DNA of 64,000 bases, taken from Tetrahymena thermophila SB210. Its lineage: Eukaryota; Ciliophora; Oligohymenophorea; Hymenostomatida; Tetrahymenidae. The notes beneath the pieces are model-generated. The model saw only the letters and a list, made by a program, of their open reading frames with translations. It was not told where the DNA came from and ran no database searches. Location of the stretch: NCBI RefSeq assembly GCF_000189635.1, contig NW_002476361.1, forward strand, positions 496,001-560,000, written 5' to 3'. The stretch's first letter is position 1, and each line of letters opens with the position of its first letter. The position numbers and the translations under genes were made by a program. Shown here piece by piece: positions 50,127 through 63,516 of the stretch.

Positions 50127-53100
50127 ATGAGTAAAAAAAGATCAGGTAATTCAAGGGTTTCCTACCACTTAAAAAATTCTGGGTATTTCATGGAAGAGGC
50201 ATTCAGCTAATCAGAGTATGAAATAGTGAAAAATGATTCTTTAGAATTGAATGCAAAAAATTAAGATAAATTCTACTTAAAGCCACATTAGCTGAATAAT
50301 TTAATCTAAATCAATAATTCTACTTACAGCAATACGAGTAACAGAAAGAAGCAGCAAAGTTCATACCTTTCTCCAAGATTGTTAACAGCTTCTACTACCA
50401 CTCAAAGATCATCTTTCAATAACTCAAACATGCTTCATTCAACTTCGAATTCTCAAAATTTAGGCATTAATTATGCCTTGCAAAACTCCTACTAAAATAA
50501 AAATAGATCATTAAAGTTATCTCTACATGAAAAAGTTTAAAAGAAACCTTCAAAATCTGTATATAACTCTAATGATAATGTTTTTCTTGATGATATTTGC
50601 ATTAAAGTTAATTCATCAGACATCTATAATAAAAAAGAAAAGGGCTCTCAGTTGTTAGTAGCCAGCATTAACTCTGAAAGGAGTGAAAAAATTGGTAAAT
50701 ATTCTCTTTAAGATAATTATTAATTGTAAAATTTAATAAATTGTTTTAAAGGAAAGAGCAAAGAGATTTGTAAAAATATATTTCTCACAACACATGATAA
50801 AAGTAGCGATGCAGTTATTGAAACTATACCTAATACTAAATAACTTATCAATTATAAAAATTCTTTACCTCAAAAATAGGAAACTATTTAATAGGATACA
50901 AATTTCTTTGATGAATTTAAACTAAATTCATAAGAAAGTGAAAATAAATAGTTGTCAAAGCCACATAACTTGCTCATTAATAATTATTCCAATCCTAAAT
51001 AACCAATCCTAAGCAAAATATTTTCCTCTTAAGCAAACCTCAAAACCAAAAATTTAGTGTATCAATAATCTTAAAATCTCCCAATTACTTCCAGGTTATA
51101 TCATTTATTTTTTTTTCATCATCAAATTTATAAATACAATTTTTGTTTACAATAAAAGAAATTAAAAGTTTAATAGATGGATGTTAAAATATTCTATTTA
51201 TTAAACTTAATAAGTTCTTTGTATAAAATATTTAATTAATTAAATTCCATTAAAACAAACCAAACAATTTTAAAAATTAATATTTTAACTTAACAAGTAT
51301 AAAAAATTTTTTTTTTTCTGTTTAAATATATTTGAAATGCTTAAATTATTTTTATTGTAGGCTTTAAATGCTTGTAAATAATAAAGTTTAGTAGAAGTTT
51401 TCTGAGAACTCATAGAATGAAAATACATCAATAATAGATGCTCAAAAATAAATTCAAGCTAAGTCTTAAAGAGACCTTAGTATTAATTCAAAAGATGAGA
51501 AATAAAATCAAACTGAAATATCTATTGCTTCTCCGTTAGATTCAAAAAGGAAGATTTAATAAGAATAAAAAACATCTTTACAATTAAATTATTAGCTGCT
51601 TGTAGAAAAAGAAAATATTTTTATGAATGTAAATTATTTATTTTAATACTTTATAAATGAATATAAGAGAGTATCTAATATGTATAAATTATCTTCTACT
51701 TATCGTTAAGGTATTTAAAACCTTTACTAAGCTCATGCGTTTTGCACAAGCAAACTGCTTTCCCACATTGAAGCTTGGCAAGAAACTAAAAAAAACAAGA
51801 ATTCAAATGAAAATAAAACTACTGTAATTAATTAATAATATGCTAAATTTATTTGTGAATATTTTAATTAAATTACCTTTAAAATAATAAATAAAATATA
51901 AAGAATATTGTCGAATAGACTACTGACAGCATAGCTATTGATGTCTTTTTATCTAAAAATCCTATGCAGATTATGAGTGTAAGTTTGGCCTGTGCTAAAA
52001 TATATATAAATTTAAAGAAACCAATAAAAGCTATACCGATATTAAAATAGTGTAAAAGGTTAAGTGATTTATATAGAAATCAGAATTACAAAATGAAATG
52101 CTACAGAGCGCTCAGTGAATGCTTTATCATGATAAGAAAAGAAAGTATCGCAGAAAAATTTGTGAAAAAGTACTTGTAATTATCATGGTGTAATAAAAGT
52201 GATAAAAACGAACTTTAAGCTTACGATATGCTTGGTTTAATTAGCTATTACAATGGAGATATAGAAAGAGCTAAATTTTATCATCATAGAATGGCTAATA
52301 ATATTTTAGAAGATGAAAATTCTTAGCTCAGAAAAATATCAATTCTTAATTAAGTTACCAAACAGAAAAGAAGAGATGAAAAAATGAAAGATGAAAATCC
52401 TCCAATTAATAAAAAAGTTGAAGGTAATTAATTCATTAATTTTACTTTTATCTATTTTATTTATGAAGTTTTCTGTTTCATTTTATTCACTGCCATTCAA
52501 TTTTAAATTAGCAATCAATCGAACATTTTAAATCATTAAAATATCTCCAAATGCATTTATAAGTAAGTGTATATGGCGATATTTCATTTAATTTTAACAT
52601 TAATTAAGGACAAATTCAAATCAAAATTTTTGTATCAACTAACTATAAACAGCGATAGATATCCATATTTTTAATTTTCAAATCACTATATTTATGGTAT
52701 ATTGTTTATTTTATTAAATTTAAATAATTTAGGAGATGAGAACACTTTTATTGACTCATCCGATGAAGAAAATGAAGAAATATTACTTGTGCCTGAACCA
52801 AACTAACAAAATTAAATGGATGAAAAAAATGTAAATAAAATATAATAATTTAGAATTAAAACAATTAAATTAAATTTTTAAAATAAATAGAACAATTTTG
52901 ATGGAAGTAAAATTTAAAATTAAAAAATAATAAAAAAGTAATTATTTAATTATAAGATCCAAATAAAAGATTCTTCAAAGAAAGGTATTAAGATAGTAAT
53001 GAATAATACAAATAATATAACGATTAAGATAAGATATCACCTTAAGTCTACCTTGCATCAAAGTAGGGATTTGAGTTGAGAAAACAACCATTTAAAACGT

Positions 53101-53658
53101 ACTTTTAAATTTTTGTTTTCATGCTCTTGTTAACTTATTGTTAAAAAACAAACAAATAAACATAGATAATTAGATTATCATAGTACAGCAAAAATCATTA
53201 GGGATGCCAATTAGAGAATTAGATAACCAAAAAAAATATTTAAATTTATATCGACAAATAGAATTCCTGGTCCAGTTAATAATCAAAAAACTGATTTTGG
53301 TACTTTAAAACCTCCAATCATAATTAGTCATCTGAGTAGAAATAGAGCATTACTTAATTTTCAGAAGTTTGAGTTGTAAAATAAAATCGATAGTTCAGCT
53401 CAGATGGAAATAAATTATTGGGAACCTTATGATCTTAAAAAAGCAGAAAAAATCTTGTTAAGATTGTAGAAAGTTTTACAATATTTCAAACACATTTTAA
53501 ATGACTTTTCTAATGATATGAATTCAAATATTTTACTCCCAGATGAGAGAAACAAATATTTTTCAGATAAACAATTTTCAATAAAACACTATCTTTATAA
53601 GCTTTTAAGCCAAAATAACTTATTACAATTAAAAACAAGTAGGTAAATTAAGAAATGA
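50127..53658 (+). CDS. Ciliate protein with TPR-like helices, 8 exons, 880 aa
   Basis: Exons are 50127-50694, 50752-51094, 51361-51823, 51904-52423, 52733-52830, 52891-52906, 52957-53098 and 53166-53658; together 881 codons. The sixth is a 16-nt microexon needed to restore the frame. Residues 1-400 are Ser/Asn-rich and probably unstructured. Residues about 400-660 form helix pairs resembling TPRs, for example AYDMLGLISYYNGDIERAKF and KMKCYRALSECFIMIRKESI. An acidic patch follows (DSSDEENEEILLVPEP). The C-terminal part includes STNRIPGPVNNQKTDFGTLK and MEINYWEPYDLKKAEKILLR, well-formed but unassigned. The helical block suggests a protein-interaction role, and no enzymatic motif is seen. Confidence 0.75.
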
Positions 53659-54683
53659 ACTTACATTAAAAACAAACTCTATTTTTAAAATAAACAGTTA
53701 GTTAGTTAGTTAATTCTTTAAACTTATTAAACTTGTTTCAAACTTTTATTAAAATTATTAATTTGTCACATTCTTTATAAAAATAATAATAACAATATGA
53801 AAAATCTATTATATCTTCTTTTTATAACTTATCTATTTAATCTTTGCAATAAAATTTTTTATTTCACTTATATTTCGAGTTTTTATTATTTTCAATTTCT
53901 TTTTAGATTTTAAGGAAATTTTATTCAATTTTAAAACAATTTTACAAACAAATTGAGCATCTTTTATTTTAATATTTATTGATTCTTTAATTAAAAAATA
54001 GAAATGATTTAATTAAAAAATAATTTATTTTATTTTTTAATTTAATATTTGATTGAACAAAATGGGTTGATTTTTTGAAATAATTTCAAAAATATCAAAG
54101 CAATTTTTATAAAATAAAATAAATTTGGTTGATTATGGCATTGTCAAGTTTACTTAAACCAAAGAGATGACTCAATCTCATGTATAAATCTACATTGCCT
54201 TTTTTTTCAATTCATAAAAAAATTCTGGATTGTTTAACTTTTTTAAAAATAAATATTTGAGTTAGAAAAAATAAACTTTTTTTAATTTTTTTTCTTTAAG
54301 AAAATAATGGTTAAGTAAATTTATATTAAGTAACCTAAATATTTATTTTTTTTTCAAATGATAGCAGAATTTCGATCAGATCTTTTTAAAGTGTTTGAAT
54401 TACATTTTTATAATAGAGACTAAATTGAACAAAGCATAAAATATTTAGAGTAGTTTTTATATTTGAAAGATACTTAATTTTTAATGAGGTTATTTGTTGT
54501 AGTAAGATATAAAATATCTAGAAATAGATTAGAAAGGATAAATTGATAGGAAGAAATTTAATATCGCTTGACTATAACCATTGTAATTTTATAATTTACA
54601 GCATGTTTTTAATTATGATAATAATAAACAAATTAAACTTAAAAAATTATAAAAAAACACATTGATTAATAAAATAAATAGGA
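53659..54683. other. 1-kb AT-rich intergenic
   Basis: No protein-like frame and no repeat beyond A/T runs and a (GTTA)n run near 53700 were found. Confidence 0.5.
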
Positions 54684-55964
54684 ATGCTTTTGAGAAGAAT
54701 TTGGATAATATAGATTATCCTGTTAATTTCTGTTTTATTTATTTTAGGTACAACAGCAAGTAGCAGCACTCAAGAAGTAAATAATTAGCAAACGCAATTA
54801 CCTGGATCATAGCTAAAAGCTTTAATAGTATTTACTAGACACGGAGCAAGAACACCTGCAAATGAGGATTACTATAAAGAAGAGTGGGATGGCTTGAAGA
54901 AGGGAGATTTGACAGAGAGAGGCATTAGATAATTACAAAATTTAGGCTAATCATTTAGAAAATTATACCCTAATTTTTTCAAGAGCGAGTGGGATCCATA
55001 ATTTTAAAAGGTTAAGTATGCCTTATTTTTGCAGCGTACTATGCTCTCTATGCTTTCATTTTTCCATGGACTTTTCCCTGATTTATATAACAATAAATCA
55101 CTGCTTACTCATAAAGAATTATATGAACCTAACAAAGAACTTGGAATAGATATTGGATATCCTAAAAATCCAAGAGATTTGATTTTCAGAGCTATCTCTC
55201 GTGTAAATTGCAAATTAGGCGATGATCTTTTGAGATAATACAGCAACGGAAAAAAATTCATGGCAATATAAAACAGATTTTTAGATGATCCTTTAATGGT
55301 TTCCATCAAGTAAAAGCTTTTAGACTACAGAGGAAATCCTAATGAAGATTTAGAATTTAAAGATATGTATCATGTAAAGGAGATATATGATTCATTTTTA
55401 TGCAATAAAAATGGAGGTAAAAAAATACCAAATTTCGATGAAAAAGAATTAGAATTTTTGAAGTAATTGTATGAAATGTTTTTCTTCAGATTTTATGGAG
55501 TTAGAAAGCACAGATTGATTTTTAACTCTGCATATTATAGAGAAGTATTAAATTTTGTTGAAGATCTCAGATTTGGTCGCACACCAAATAAATTTTTCTT
55601 TTTCTCTGGCACCAAAACAAATATTGCTATTATTTTAAGTTCCTTATTAAGTAAAGGTCAAATCATAAATCTTGGAGATAACAAGATTGCCCATCTTTCA
55701 ACTACATTTGTAATTGAAGTTTACTAGAAGCAAAATGATGGAAGTATTTAATTAACCGAAGGAACTGTTGAAAATCCAATCCCCAAAGAATAGCTTTATG
55801 TATCAATTAAATACGCAAATAGTCCATTACCCTTAAAATAATGCAAAGAAAGAATAAGATGCACATACAAGGAGTTTATAATTCTCCTAAAGACTAGAAT
55901 AATTAAAAACCTTGAACAGGTTTGTGATAACTCTTTTTATCCATTTAAATAGCAAAAAAGTTGA
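54684..55964 (+). CDS. Histidine acid phosphatase-like, HD motif lost, 426 aa
   Basis: A single exon of 427 codons. The N-terminus (MLLRRIWIIQIILLISVLFI) is a signal peptide or anchor, placing the protein in the secretory route. The first catalytic motif is intact, VFTRHGARTPAN at about residues 50-61, where the His forms the phosphohistidine intermediate in branch-2 histidine phosphatases. GDLTERGIRQLQNLGQSFRK follows, with the family's LTxxG motif. The second catalytic motif, usually SGHDTT or similar with HD as proton donor, is replaced by FFFFSGTKTNIAIILSS, where TK occupies the HD position. Length fits the family. This predicts a protein that may bind phosphate esters but with strongly reduced or altered catalysis. 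Tetrahymena secretes many acid phosphatases, so this may be a diverged paralogue. Confidence 0.88.
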
Positions 55965-56710
55965 AATTTAATTAAAATAAACTAATAAAAATCTTTTAAT
56001 TTCGCAAATTTTTAATAAGTTAAAAATAGCAAATAAATTAAACACTATCAGATAATAAATTTTAATGAATTTATTTATGCTATCTATCTATCAATCAATT
56101 TATGTATCTATTTATTCAATTTGTTTAGTAGATATTTTCTAAATTTCTATTTTTCTTTACTTTTAGCTTTAGTAAAATAGATATTTATTTTATTTAACTT
56201 TTATTTTTTAATCATTTATTTTTTGAAATTGTTTGATTGATTTTGAATAGAAATTTTAATATTCCTGATTATAAAATAATTAATTTATAAATAAATACAT
56301 TATTTTAAATAAGTTTTATTATTTTAAAAAAAATACAATGTTAAATTTATAAATATAATTTAATTAGAAAAAAATAATTTTAAAGGACTCAAAAGCTTTT
56401 AAATTACTTATAATATTATTTCATATTTAAATTAATTTAAGATAATTTGAATATTAATAATATTATCATATTAATTTAAAAAATTATGCTAAATATTAAT
56501 TTTCTTAAGTTAAAAAAATCTATAATTCAAACAAAAATTATGAGATTAATAGTGAAAATTATATGAAAAGGTTTTAAAAATTATAAATATAAAAAAATAA
56601 CAATTTATTTATTTATTTAATTTATTAATTATTTTAATTAAGTTTAAAACAAATTTTATATTTATTTTTTGTGTATGTTTGTTTTTTATTAGTTTGTTTG
56701 ACTTGATTTT
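55965..56710. other. AT-rich region between converging genes
   Basis: Only A/T runs and short (CTAT)n text near 56080 were seen; no protein-like frame. No terminator can be assigned. Confidence 0.5.
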
Positions 56711-59685
56711 TCACTTTTATTCATAAACATTTATTTTAAAATTTCTTTCCTTAATATTTTTGATATCTTCTGGTTCATCAGATTACTTCTTACTTATTTA
56801 AGCATACTCTTCTTCGGAGAGAGGCTTTTTATAAATTACCTTTGCTTATGGGGAAATAGTTCTGTAATCATCCTAAGTTTTGGAAGCATTTCTCATAAAT
56901 TTGTTAATTTACTGCTCATATTTAAGAATGTATTATTAGATCTAATCAGAAAGTTGCCTTCCTTTTTAATCCATCAGCTCATCATTTTAGTCATTCTTTT
57001 TTCCTACTGAAAATAGTGCTTTCTTCTCTTTGTTTATTTAATATTTTTACAAGTAAAGAGTAGAGTTTCTTGTGAAATTTTCAAAAAATTTAGAGTCTCT
57101 TCTGCTGCTATTATCACCAGCTCTGTTTGTTGTTTCATTCCTCTCTTATAGATTTGTTTGGGAGCCATCTAATTAATTGCTACTAAATTATTTAGGACTT
57201 AAGTGGTTTTATAAATCTTATTGCACCTTAGGAGTAGGTATATTTATAGATTAAGTATTTTGATCGAGATTTATATTTATGCTGTAAGGCTGAGCTGTTT
57301 CTGTTGGAATCCTCTTTGTAGTTGGTAAACTCTCACTCTACTCTGACTTTTGAATTTATTAAAGCTGGGAGATAGATGGATTATACACTTTAGATTCGTT
57401 ATAATTTATGTTTAGCTAATTTTATTAATTTTATAACTAAAATTCATTCTCTTTTTAATTCTAAAGTTTTTCAAAAGAATAATTTATTCTCTTGGGTTGT
57501 GATCCTTAAGGTCTATTAACTTTAGTAGATTATATTTATTATTACTACTACAAAATATTATCGTATTAATTTATTTGAGGTAAACTCAAACGTGAAGGGT
57601 CATTCTTTTTTGATTGATTAGTTACTGTTAAATTATTTTAATTTAGAATATGATTAACCTACTCTCTAGGCACACTTTTTAGTACTTTGATGTTGTTATT
57701 GATATTTTCATATCTAGAGGCATTATCCAAAATGGTACTATTGTTATTATTGGTTATTATTGTATTTGCCAAAATAGATTCTCCTATTTTAGACATGTTG
57801 CTATTTTAATAGATATTCCTAGAAAAATTAAGAAACGAGCGAGATTTTACAAAATCCTGAGTTGTTGCTATTTTTAACTAATCTTTTTCAAGTATATGAA
57901 TTCTTGCACTTGATACTTAGCTTGCCTACTTATCTAATATCCTAGAAACTTCAGTTTATTTTACCTTTAACTTAGTTTAAATATAATTTCTAACTCCTTC
58001 TATTCCCATCAATAAAATTTTGAATGTAGCCTTGCTCATAACAATTAAATCTCCATCATTACTTTCACAAATTACACTAAAAGTCCTGCATCTTCTATTT
58101 ATAATATCTTCTTCTCCAAACATTTCATTATCTTTCAAAATCTTTGTCTTTTAATTTTAAAATTCAAATAAATAAATAAACAAATCTATAAAAAAATGTA
58201 GTCTCTAAATATTTTTTTATAATATATCATAGATTTTCTAAATTAAGAGAAAACAATTTAACAATGATTTTTCTCTACAATTTAGAAACAAAATAAATTT
58301 TTTTTTTAAAAATGTTAAGAATTAGGTAATTAATTGATTAGATAATACCAGTATATTTTTATTGTGATGAAACTCTTAAAGTTTTACTGTTGTAGTTCCT
58401 AGACTATCTAAATATTTATTATGACTTACATCATTTAATTTTCTAAATTAAAGATCTTAAAAGTGTTTGTAGACCTGTTTGTTTTATGGAATTTTAAGAA
58501 AAATAATTTTATTTTTTGTTGAAATTAATTCGTAAAAATCATACTCCAAACTCTCCTTAAGATATTATGTAAACTAAATCAGATTTATCTCCTTCTAAAA
58601 AAACTTGCTAGTTTTTGACATAAGATTCATGAGTAGAAAGAAGGTAGAATAAACGAAGATATTTTTCGTTTTAATTCCAAAAAAGAGGCAGGTTTTTCAT
58701 ATAAAATAAGCTCATATCAAGCCAAATGTTAACAAGAGGAGCTATTTGTTAAAAATCTTTTTTTTATAAAACAAGCACAGAACAATTTCCTTCATTCTCA
58801 CTTACTTAATATTAAACTAGACTTTTATCTCCTGTAATTAGTGCTACTTCATTCATACAATCTCCTTCAACCAACTACCTTGCTCCATATAATGAATCTT
58901 CATCTTTTCTATCTCTAATAAATACATCTACACTTCCTTCTAAGATCACATAGAATTTACTGGCATAATTTCCTTTATTAAAATAAAATGATTTCAATCA
59001 GTTCAAAGCATAATTTAAATTAATATTTAATAATCAATTATTTGTAAATTTAGCAAAATTAGTTTATATTTCTATTTATTTTATAAAAATCATGTGTTTA
59101 GATTTGCTTGATTATCGATCTATCTAATTCATCAATTTATTTATTAAAGATCAAATATTTTTTAATAAAGAGTTATTTATTTTAAGACTCCATTAAAAAT
59201 CTTAATTATGCTTTTATTATCTAATTTGACTTTTTAATCCAAAATGATTCTTATTTTTTAATTCATTTTAATTCTTACTCAATAATACGCATTTACTGAG
59301 AGAATATTATTAAGGATCTCCTACACTATTTAAAATTTTTAAAACACATTACAAAACAATTATTTGATTTTGCTATATTAGTTTGTTTGAATAGAGTACC
59401 TAAGATTTAAACAATTTATTTAGGATGAAACTACTCGAATGTAGCATTATATAAAAGTTTGTTGTACTCAAGCTTATCTTCTTTTTAGATCTTATCTAGG
59501 AACATATTCCCTTGAAGAAGAGTTTCAAGCTTTTAGATTTTATTTTGGACTTTATCCTACTTGTCCATATTCAACAGTTTTTTAATTAGCTTTTTATTTA
59601 AAAAATAAATGAGTTTCTATTAATCTTATTTGAACAAATTAAAGACATCTAAATGAATTACTTCTATCTTGTTCTATTGAGCCAT
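56711..59685 (-). CDS. Protein with two cyclic-nucleotide-binding domains, 716 aa
   Basis: Exons are 59685-59400, 58972-58545 and 58147-56711, totalling 717 codons, with introns of 427 and 397 nt. The first CNB fold spans about residues 75-190: QFHPKQIVQILGNYASKFYV then ILEGSVDVFIRD, and EGDCMNEVALITGDKSLVQ at the phosphate-binding cassette. The second spans about 195-290, with LLSTHESYVKNQQVFLEGD and DNEMFGEEDIINRRCRTFSV. Ligand-binding cassettes need a Glu and an Arg: the second has FGEE and RRCRT, while the first has NEVALITGDKSLV with no Arg at the usual place, so it may not bind a nucleotide. The remaining 400 residues are Asn/Gln/Ser-rich, ending in a charged helical tail. No kinase or channel segment is present, so a regulatory or scaffold role is inferred. 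Confidence 0.85.
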
Positions 59686-60352
59686 TTCAAGATTGTGATT
59701 GGAATATTGCTTGATTGATTAATGGTGCCTGATATATTTAAAAACTATGAAGTTTCTTTCTACTGAATTAAAAATAATAAATTTTTATAACTACAATATC
59801 TGATTAAATTATAATTGAGTTTATAAAAAATTTACAGATTTTCTATTTTTAATAATTGAATAGCTAGCTAGCATATTTCAAATGAATTTTATTATGTATC
59901 AATCTTTGTTATAAAATGTAAACTATCTATCTATCATACTATGTATGTATGCTAGGAAAACTGCAAATTAAAAAATAAATAAATGATTTAAAATAATTTT
60001 AAATAAAAAATATGACTGACCTTTTAAATTAAAATAATGATTTTTAAATTAGATTCTATAAAAAATGTGAGATAAATAGAAGGTTTTTGTTTTATCAAAG
60101 ATAGTTAATATTTATTTATTAATATTCAAAAATAAATAACCCTATAAAAAGTGTCAGTCAGAAAAATAAATTTAATTTTTTAAGATATATTTTATTTTTT
60201 TATATTATTAATCACTTTTAAAATGAAAACAAACTCAAATATTTAAAGAGAAGTAAGTGTTCAAATTGATTAAAAATAAAGAATGCTATAAAAATAATAA
60301 TAAACAACTATTTTATGATATTAAGATATATTTTAAGATTATTATGTAACTT
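59686..60352. other. AT-rich intergenic, no gene seen
   Basis: Contains a (CTAT)n run near 59925 and A/T runs; no protein-like frame. Confidence 0.5.
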
Positions 60353-63179
60353 TCAAAAGCAGCAGTACATTAAAACTAATCTTCTTAATTTTTTAAACAA
60401 AACTTTTGTCTTAAAATTACATTAATTGCTAATCAAATTATCCCTTTTCAAAAAAAATATTTAAAATAGAATAGGGGAAGAAAGAATTAGAAAGTACTAT
60501 GCATATAATTAGATCTATAGAAGATTTTTACAATTCTTAAGTTCTTAGCTTAAATCAAAAATGTGGTTATTTTCTAATAAATTCATACTAATTATTTCAT
60601 AAAAAATTGTTAACTATTTATTTTTAAACAAACAAATATTAATTCAATAAAATAAAATAGTTATAAATTAATTACTTAAAAAGAAATTCATATGAAAAAT
60701 TATTAACTAAAATGTTACTTATACAGGCAGGTATTTAGAATTAAACACTTATTCAAATAATTTCGATAATTTTAAGTTTATACTCAATTTAATTTAAAAT
60801 TTAAAAAATAAACAAATGGCTTACTTTAAATTTAGTGAGATTCTTTGAAGTTATTGAAAGTTTGATAAGGCTTTTCCTAATTATGATAGACCTTTCTAAC
60901 CTAGTCCGATATTATTATGGCTTATTAAATTGATAAATAAATAAATAAATTTAAAAACTGAAATGTTAAAATGTAAAGGTTTACTAACAATCAATAATAA
61001 TTTCTCTGAGATTAGATAATCCTTAAATTGCTTCAACAAGTTAAATTATGTCTTCTTGTTTTATTTTATTATCCCTATAAATTATTTTTCTTTAGTTGGA
61101 GAATTTAATTATTAGTCAATTTACTTTAAACTCAAATAAAGAATTTAAATGCTTTGACTTTTGCTAATCTATAAGCCTAACTCTCTCAGTGCTTCTTAGT
61201 TTAATTTACTTGAGCTTATAAAAAATGATAATTAATTAATTTCTCAATTATTTTCTTAGTTTATTACTCAAAGCTTAATTGTAAATATTTAAGGATTTTT
61301 AATGAAGATAAGAAATTTCCTAATTAAGATATGTCGTCTTCAAATATCTGAATAGAACTATTCATTTATATTTGTTTGGATTTAAATATAAATTTTAGTA
61401 AAAATAATAAATATTTTAACTTAAATTATAAGCATAATTCTTTTATTTTATTATTGTCATTAAGTAAAGAAAAGCTAGAAAAACCTCCATTTCCAAGTTA
61501 ATTTCCACTAATTAAAATTTAATTAAAAATAAATCAATTTGTGAAAAGAAAAATGAATAAATTAAGTTCAACTTTAAATAATAAGCCAGCTTTTCCAGTA
61601 TCAATAACTCAGAAACAGACTAATTCAAATAAGTTAATCCTTTCTTATTAATGAAACAGTAACTTTTTTATAAATTAAATTTTATATAAATTTGTAAATT
61701 TGTTGGAATATTTATTTATTTACTCAGCTTTAATAACAAAATGAGTAAGTTTATTTAGTTTAATTATTGCTTAAGCTATGTAGTTTAAACCTTAATCTTC
61801 GATGTTATTATAGCTTTTTAAATATATAAAAAAAATATATATATATAAGCTTTTATAGTTTAATTTTACTTTAAATTAAGTATGAGTTTATTTAAATTAG
61901 TCATGTTTTTGATTGCCTTAGAGACAGATTAACAGCCTTGAATGCCAATTTTATTTTACCTTTAAAAATAGTTTTAATTTAATAATAATAATAATAAATT
62001 TTTATATTTCTTAATTTCCATAAATAGATTAATTCATATTAATACTTAAAATTATATTTTATTTAATATAATTTTTTTCCAAATTTTTTGGTTTAATCTC
62101 ATAATAAAATTTCTGTTGCCAGTATGTACTGTAGTTCCTCATATATTAAGGTCTGTCCACCTTCTTCATTTTTAACCCATTTTTCATAAGTTTAAAATTT
62201 TCAAAAAATTGACCTTAAATAAAAAATTCTTAATATTTGAGAATCTACAGACAATTTATATATCTTTTATTTATTTATTTATTTATTTAATTTTCTTTTT
62301 AATTTTTTATAATTTTTAAAATATGGCAAATTAATTTTTACTAAAAGCATATATCAAGTTCTTGAAGGCTCTTTAGTGAATTTAAATCTTCAAAAATTGA
62401 AGCAACAGCTAATTAGCCAAGAGAATTTCGGCTTTTTTATATAAAATAATTATAGGTAAATTATAATAAAATTAATCTTACTTAAATGATACTTAAAGAG
62501 AACTTAAATTTAAACACTTAGAAAGAGCTATTCCTAATTCATCTAACTTATCATCTCCAATATTACATGAGCTTTTAAATGATTTTTATTATTATTTTAT
62601 TTTGAAATTATAAATTATACATAAAAGCTAAGCTTAAATGTTTTAACTAATTTAATGATTATATCGATTTTGCAATATTAATCACTCCTGCAACTCCTAA
62701 AGTACTATTATATCTATTTAAATTAAATTTTAGCTAAATAATTTTAAATAAATAAATTTATTTATTTATTTATACCCAATAAACAAATTCAAACTTTTTA
62801 GATTTTTCAAGGTAGCAATAGAATTAGAAATTTATGACGAGCCTTCTGAATCTATTTCAATACTCAACCTAAATTTTGAATAAGCTTTAGAAAATTAATT
62901 TATATAAAAGTATGTACGAAAGTTATTCTAAATTTTCATTTTTGGATAACTGTATTGCTAATCTCTAACTTTATTCTTTTGATGGCTTTTATCTAAATAA
63001 ACAATTTTGTTGTTAGTTATTTAAAAAATGAAATAGTTTTACGAAAAATATAAATTAAGCTCAGTTTAATTTAGAGGAGTATCACTTTGTAAAAACTTTT
63101 TTTATAAAATAAAGAAAATATTTTTCATAAATGATCTAAAAACTAAGTTTACTTATTCTCCGCTTTAAAATAAAACCAT
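60353..63179 (-). CDS. LRR protein, about 16 one-repeat exons, about 475 aa
   Basis: Exons on the minus strand: 63179-63043, 62992-62918, 62868-62776, 62713-62621, 62571-62482, 62431-62342, 61959-61870, 61813-61724, 61662-61573, 61507-61421, 61357-61268, 61214-61125, 61074-60985, 60920-60825, 60548-60498 and 60428-60353. All internal exons have phase-2 borders and most are 90 nt; the joined frame is 476 codons. Each encodes one RNI-like LRR, for example NIGDDKLDELGIALSKCLNL, VASIFEDLNSLKSLQELDI, EDQGLNYIAQAIIKLNKLTH and NNIGLGQKGLSQLGKALSNF. The terminal exon ends KKLRRLVLMYCCF, like the end of the other LRR gene. Repeats are well diverged from each other, unlike that gene. The first exon may itself contain a 57-nt intron. 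Introns are mostly 50-75 nt, except one of 382 nt (61960-62341) holding the element-end-like sequence. Ligand unknown. Confidence 0.8.
62127..62156. repeat. Solo sequence related to the inverted-repeat arm
   Basis: Thirty bases here share TCATATATTAAGG(C/T)CTGT and the leading TAC with the left arm at 4292-4321, about 23 of 30 positions. No partner arm was found nearby. It lies in the 382-nt intron of the LRR gene. It may be a decayed copy of the same element. Confidence 0.5.
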
Positions 63180-63516
63180 TTTAAGTTAAGACTTTTTTTA
63201 TTTATTTATGAATCCAAATAAATTTATTAATAAATTAATTAAATTTTTAACTTTTTTTAATATCATATTTATCAATCAATATTACTTATATTTAATTTAC
63301 TTATTTTTAACTTTGAATTGATATAATTTTACTAATTTAATAAAATTTATTTCAATTTAAAAAATAGAAATAATTTTAAAGAGATAAAAATGATTTTTAA
63401 AGCCAAAAAAATAAGATTAAATTTGAAAATTAATTTATTTTAATAACTAACAAAAATAACAAAAATAAATATTGAAGATATACATGCCATATATAATAAT
63501 TTAAAATTATGATAAA

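Noticed and set aside
60008-60170. Short inverted GACTGAC/GTCAGTC pair
   Set aside because: Seven base pairs about 150 bp apart is expected by chance.
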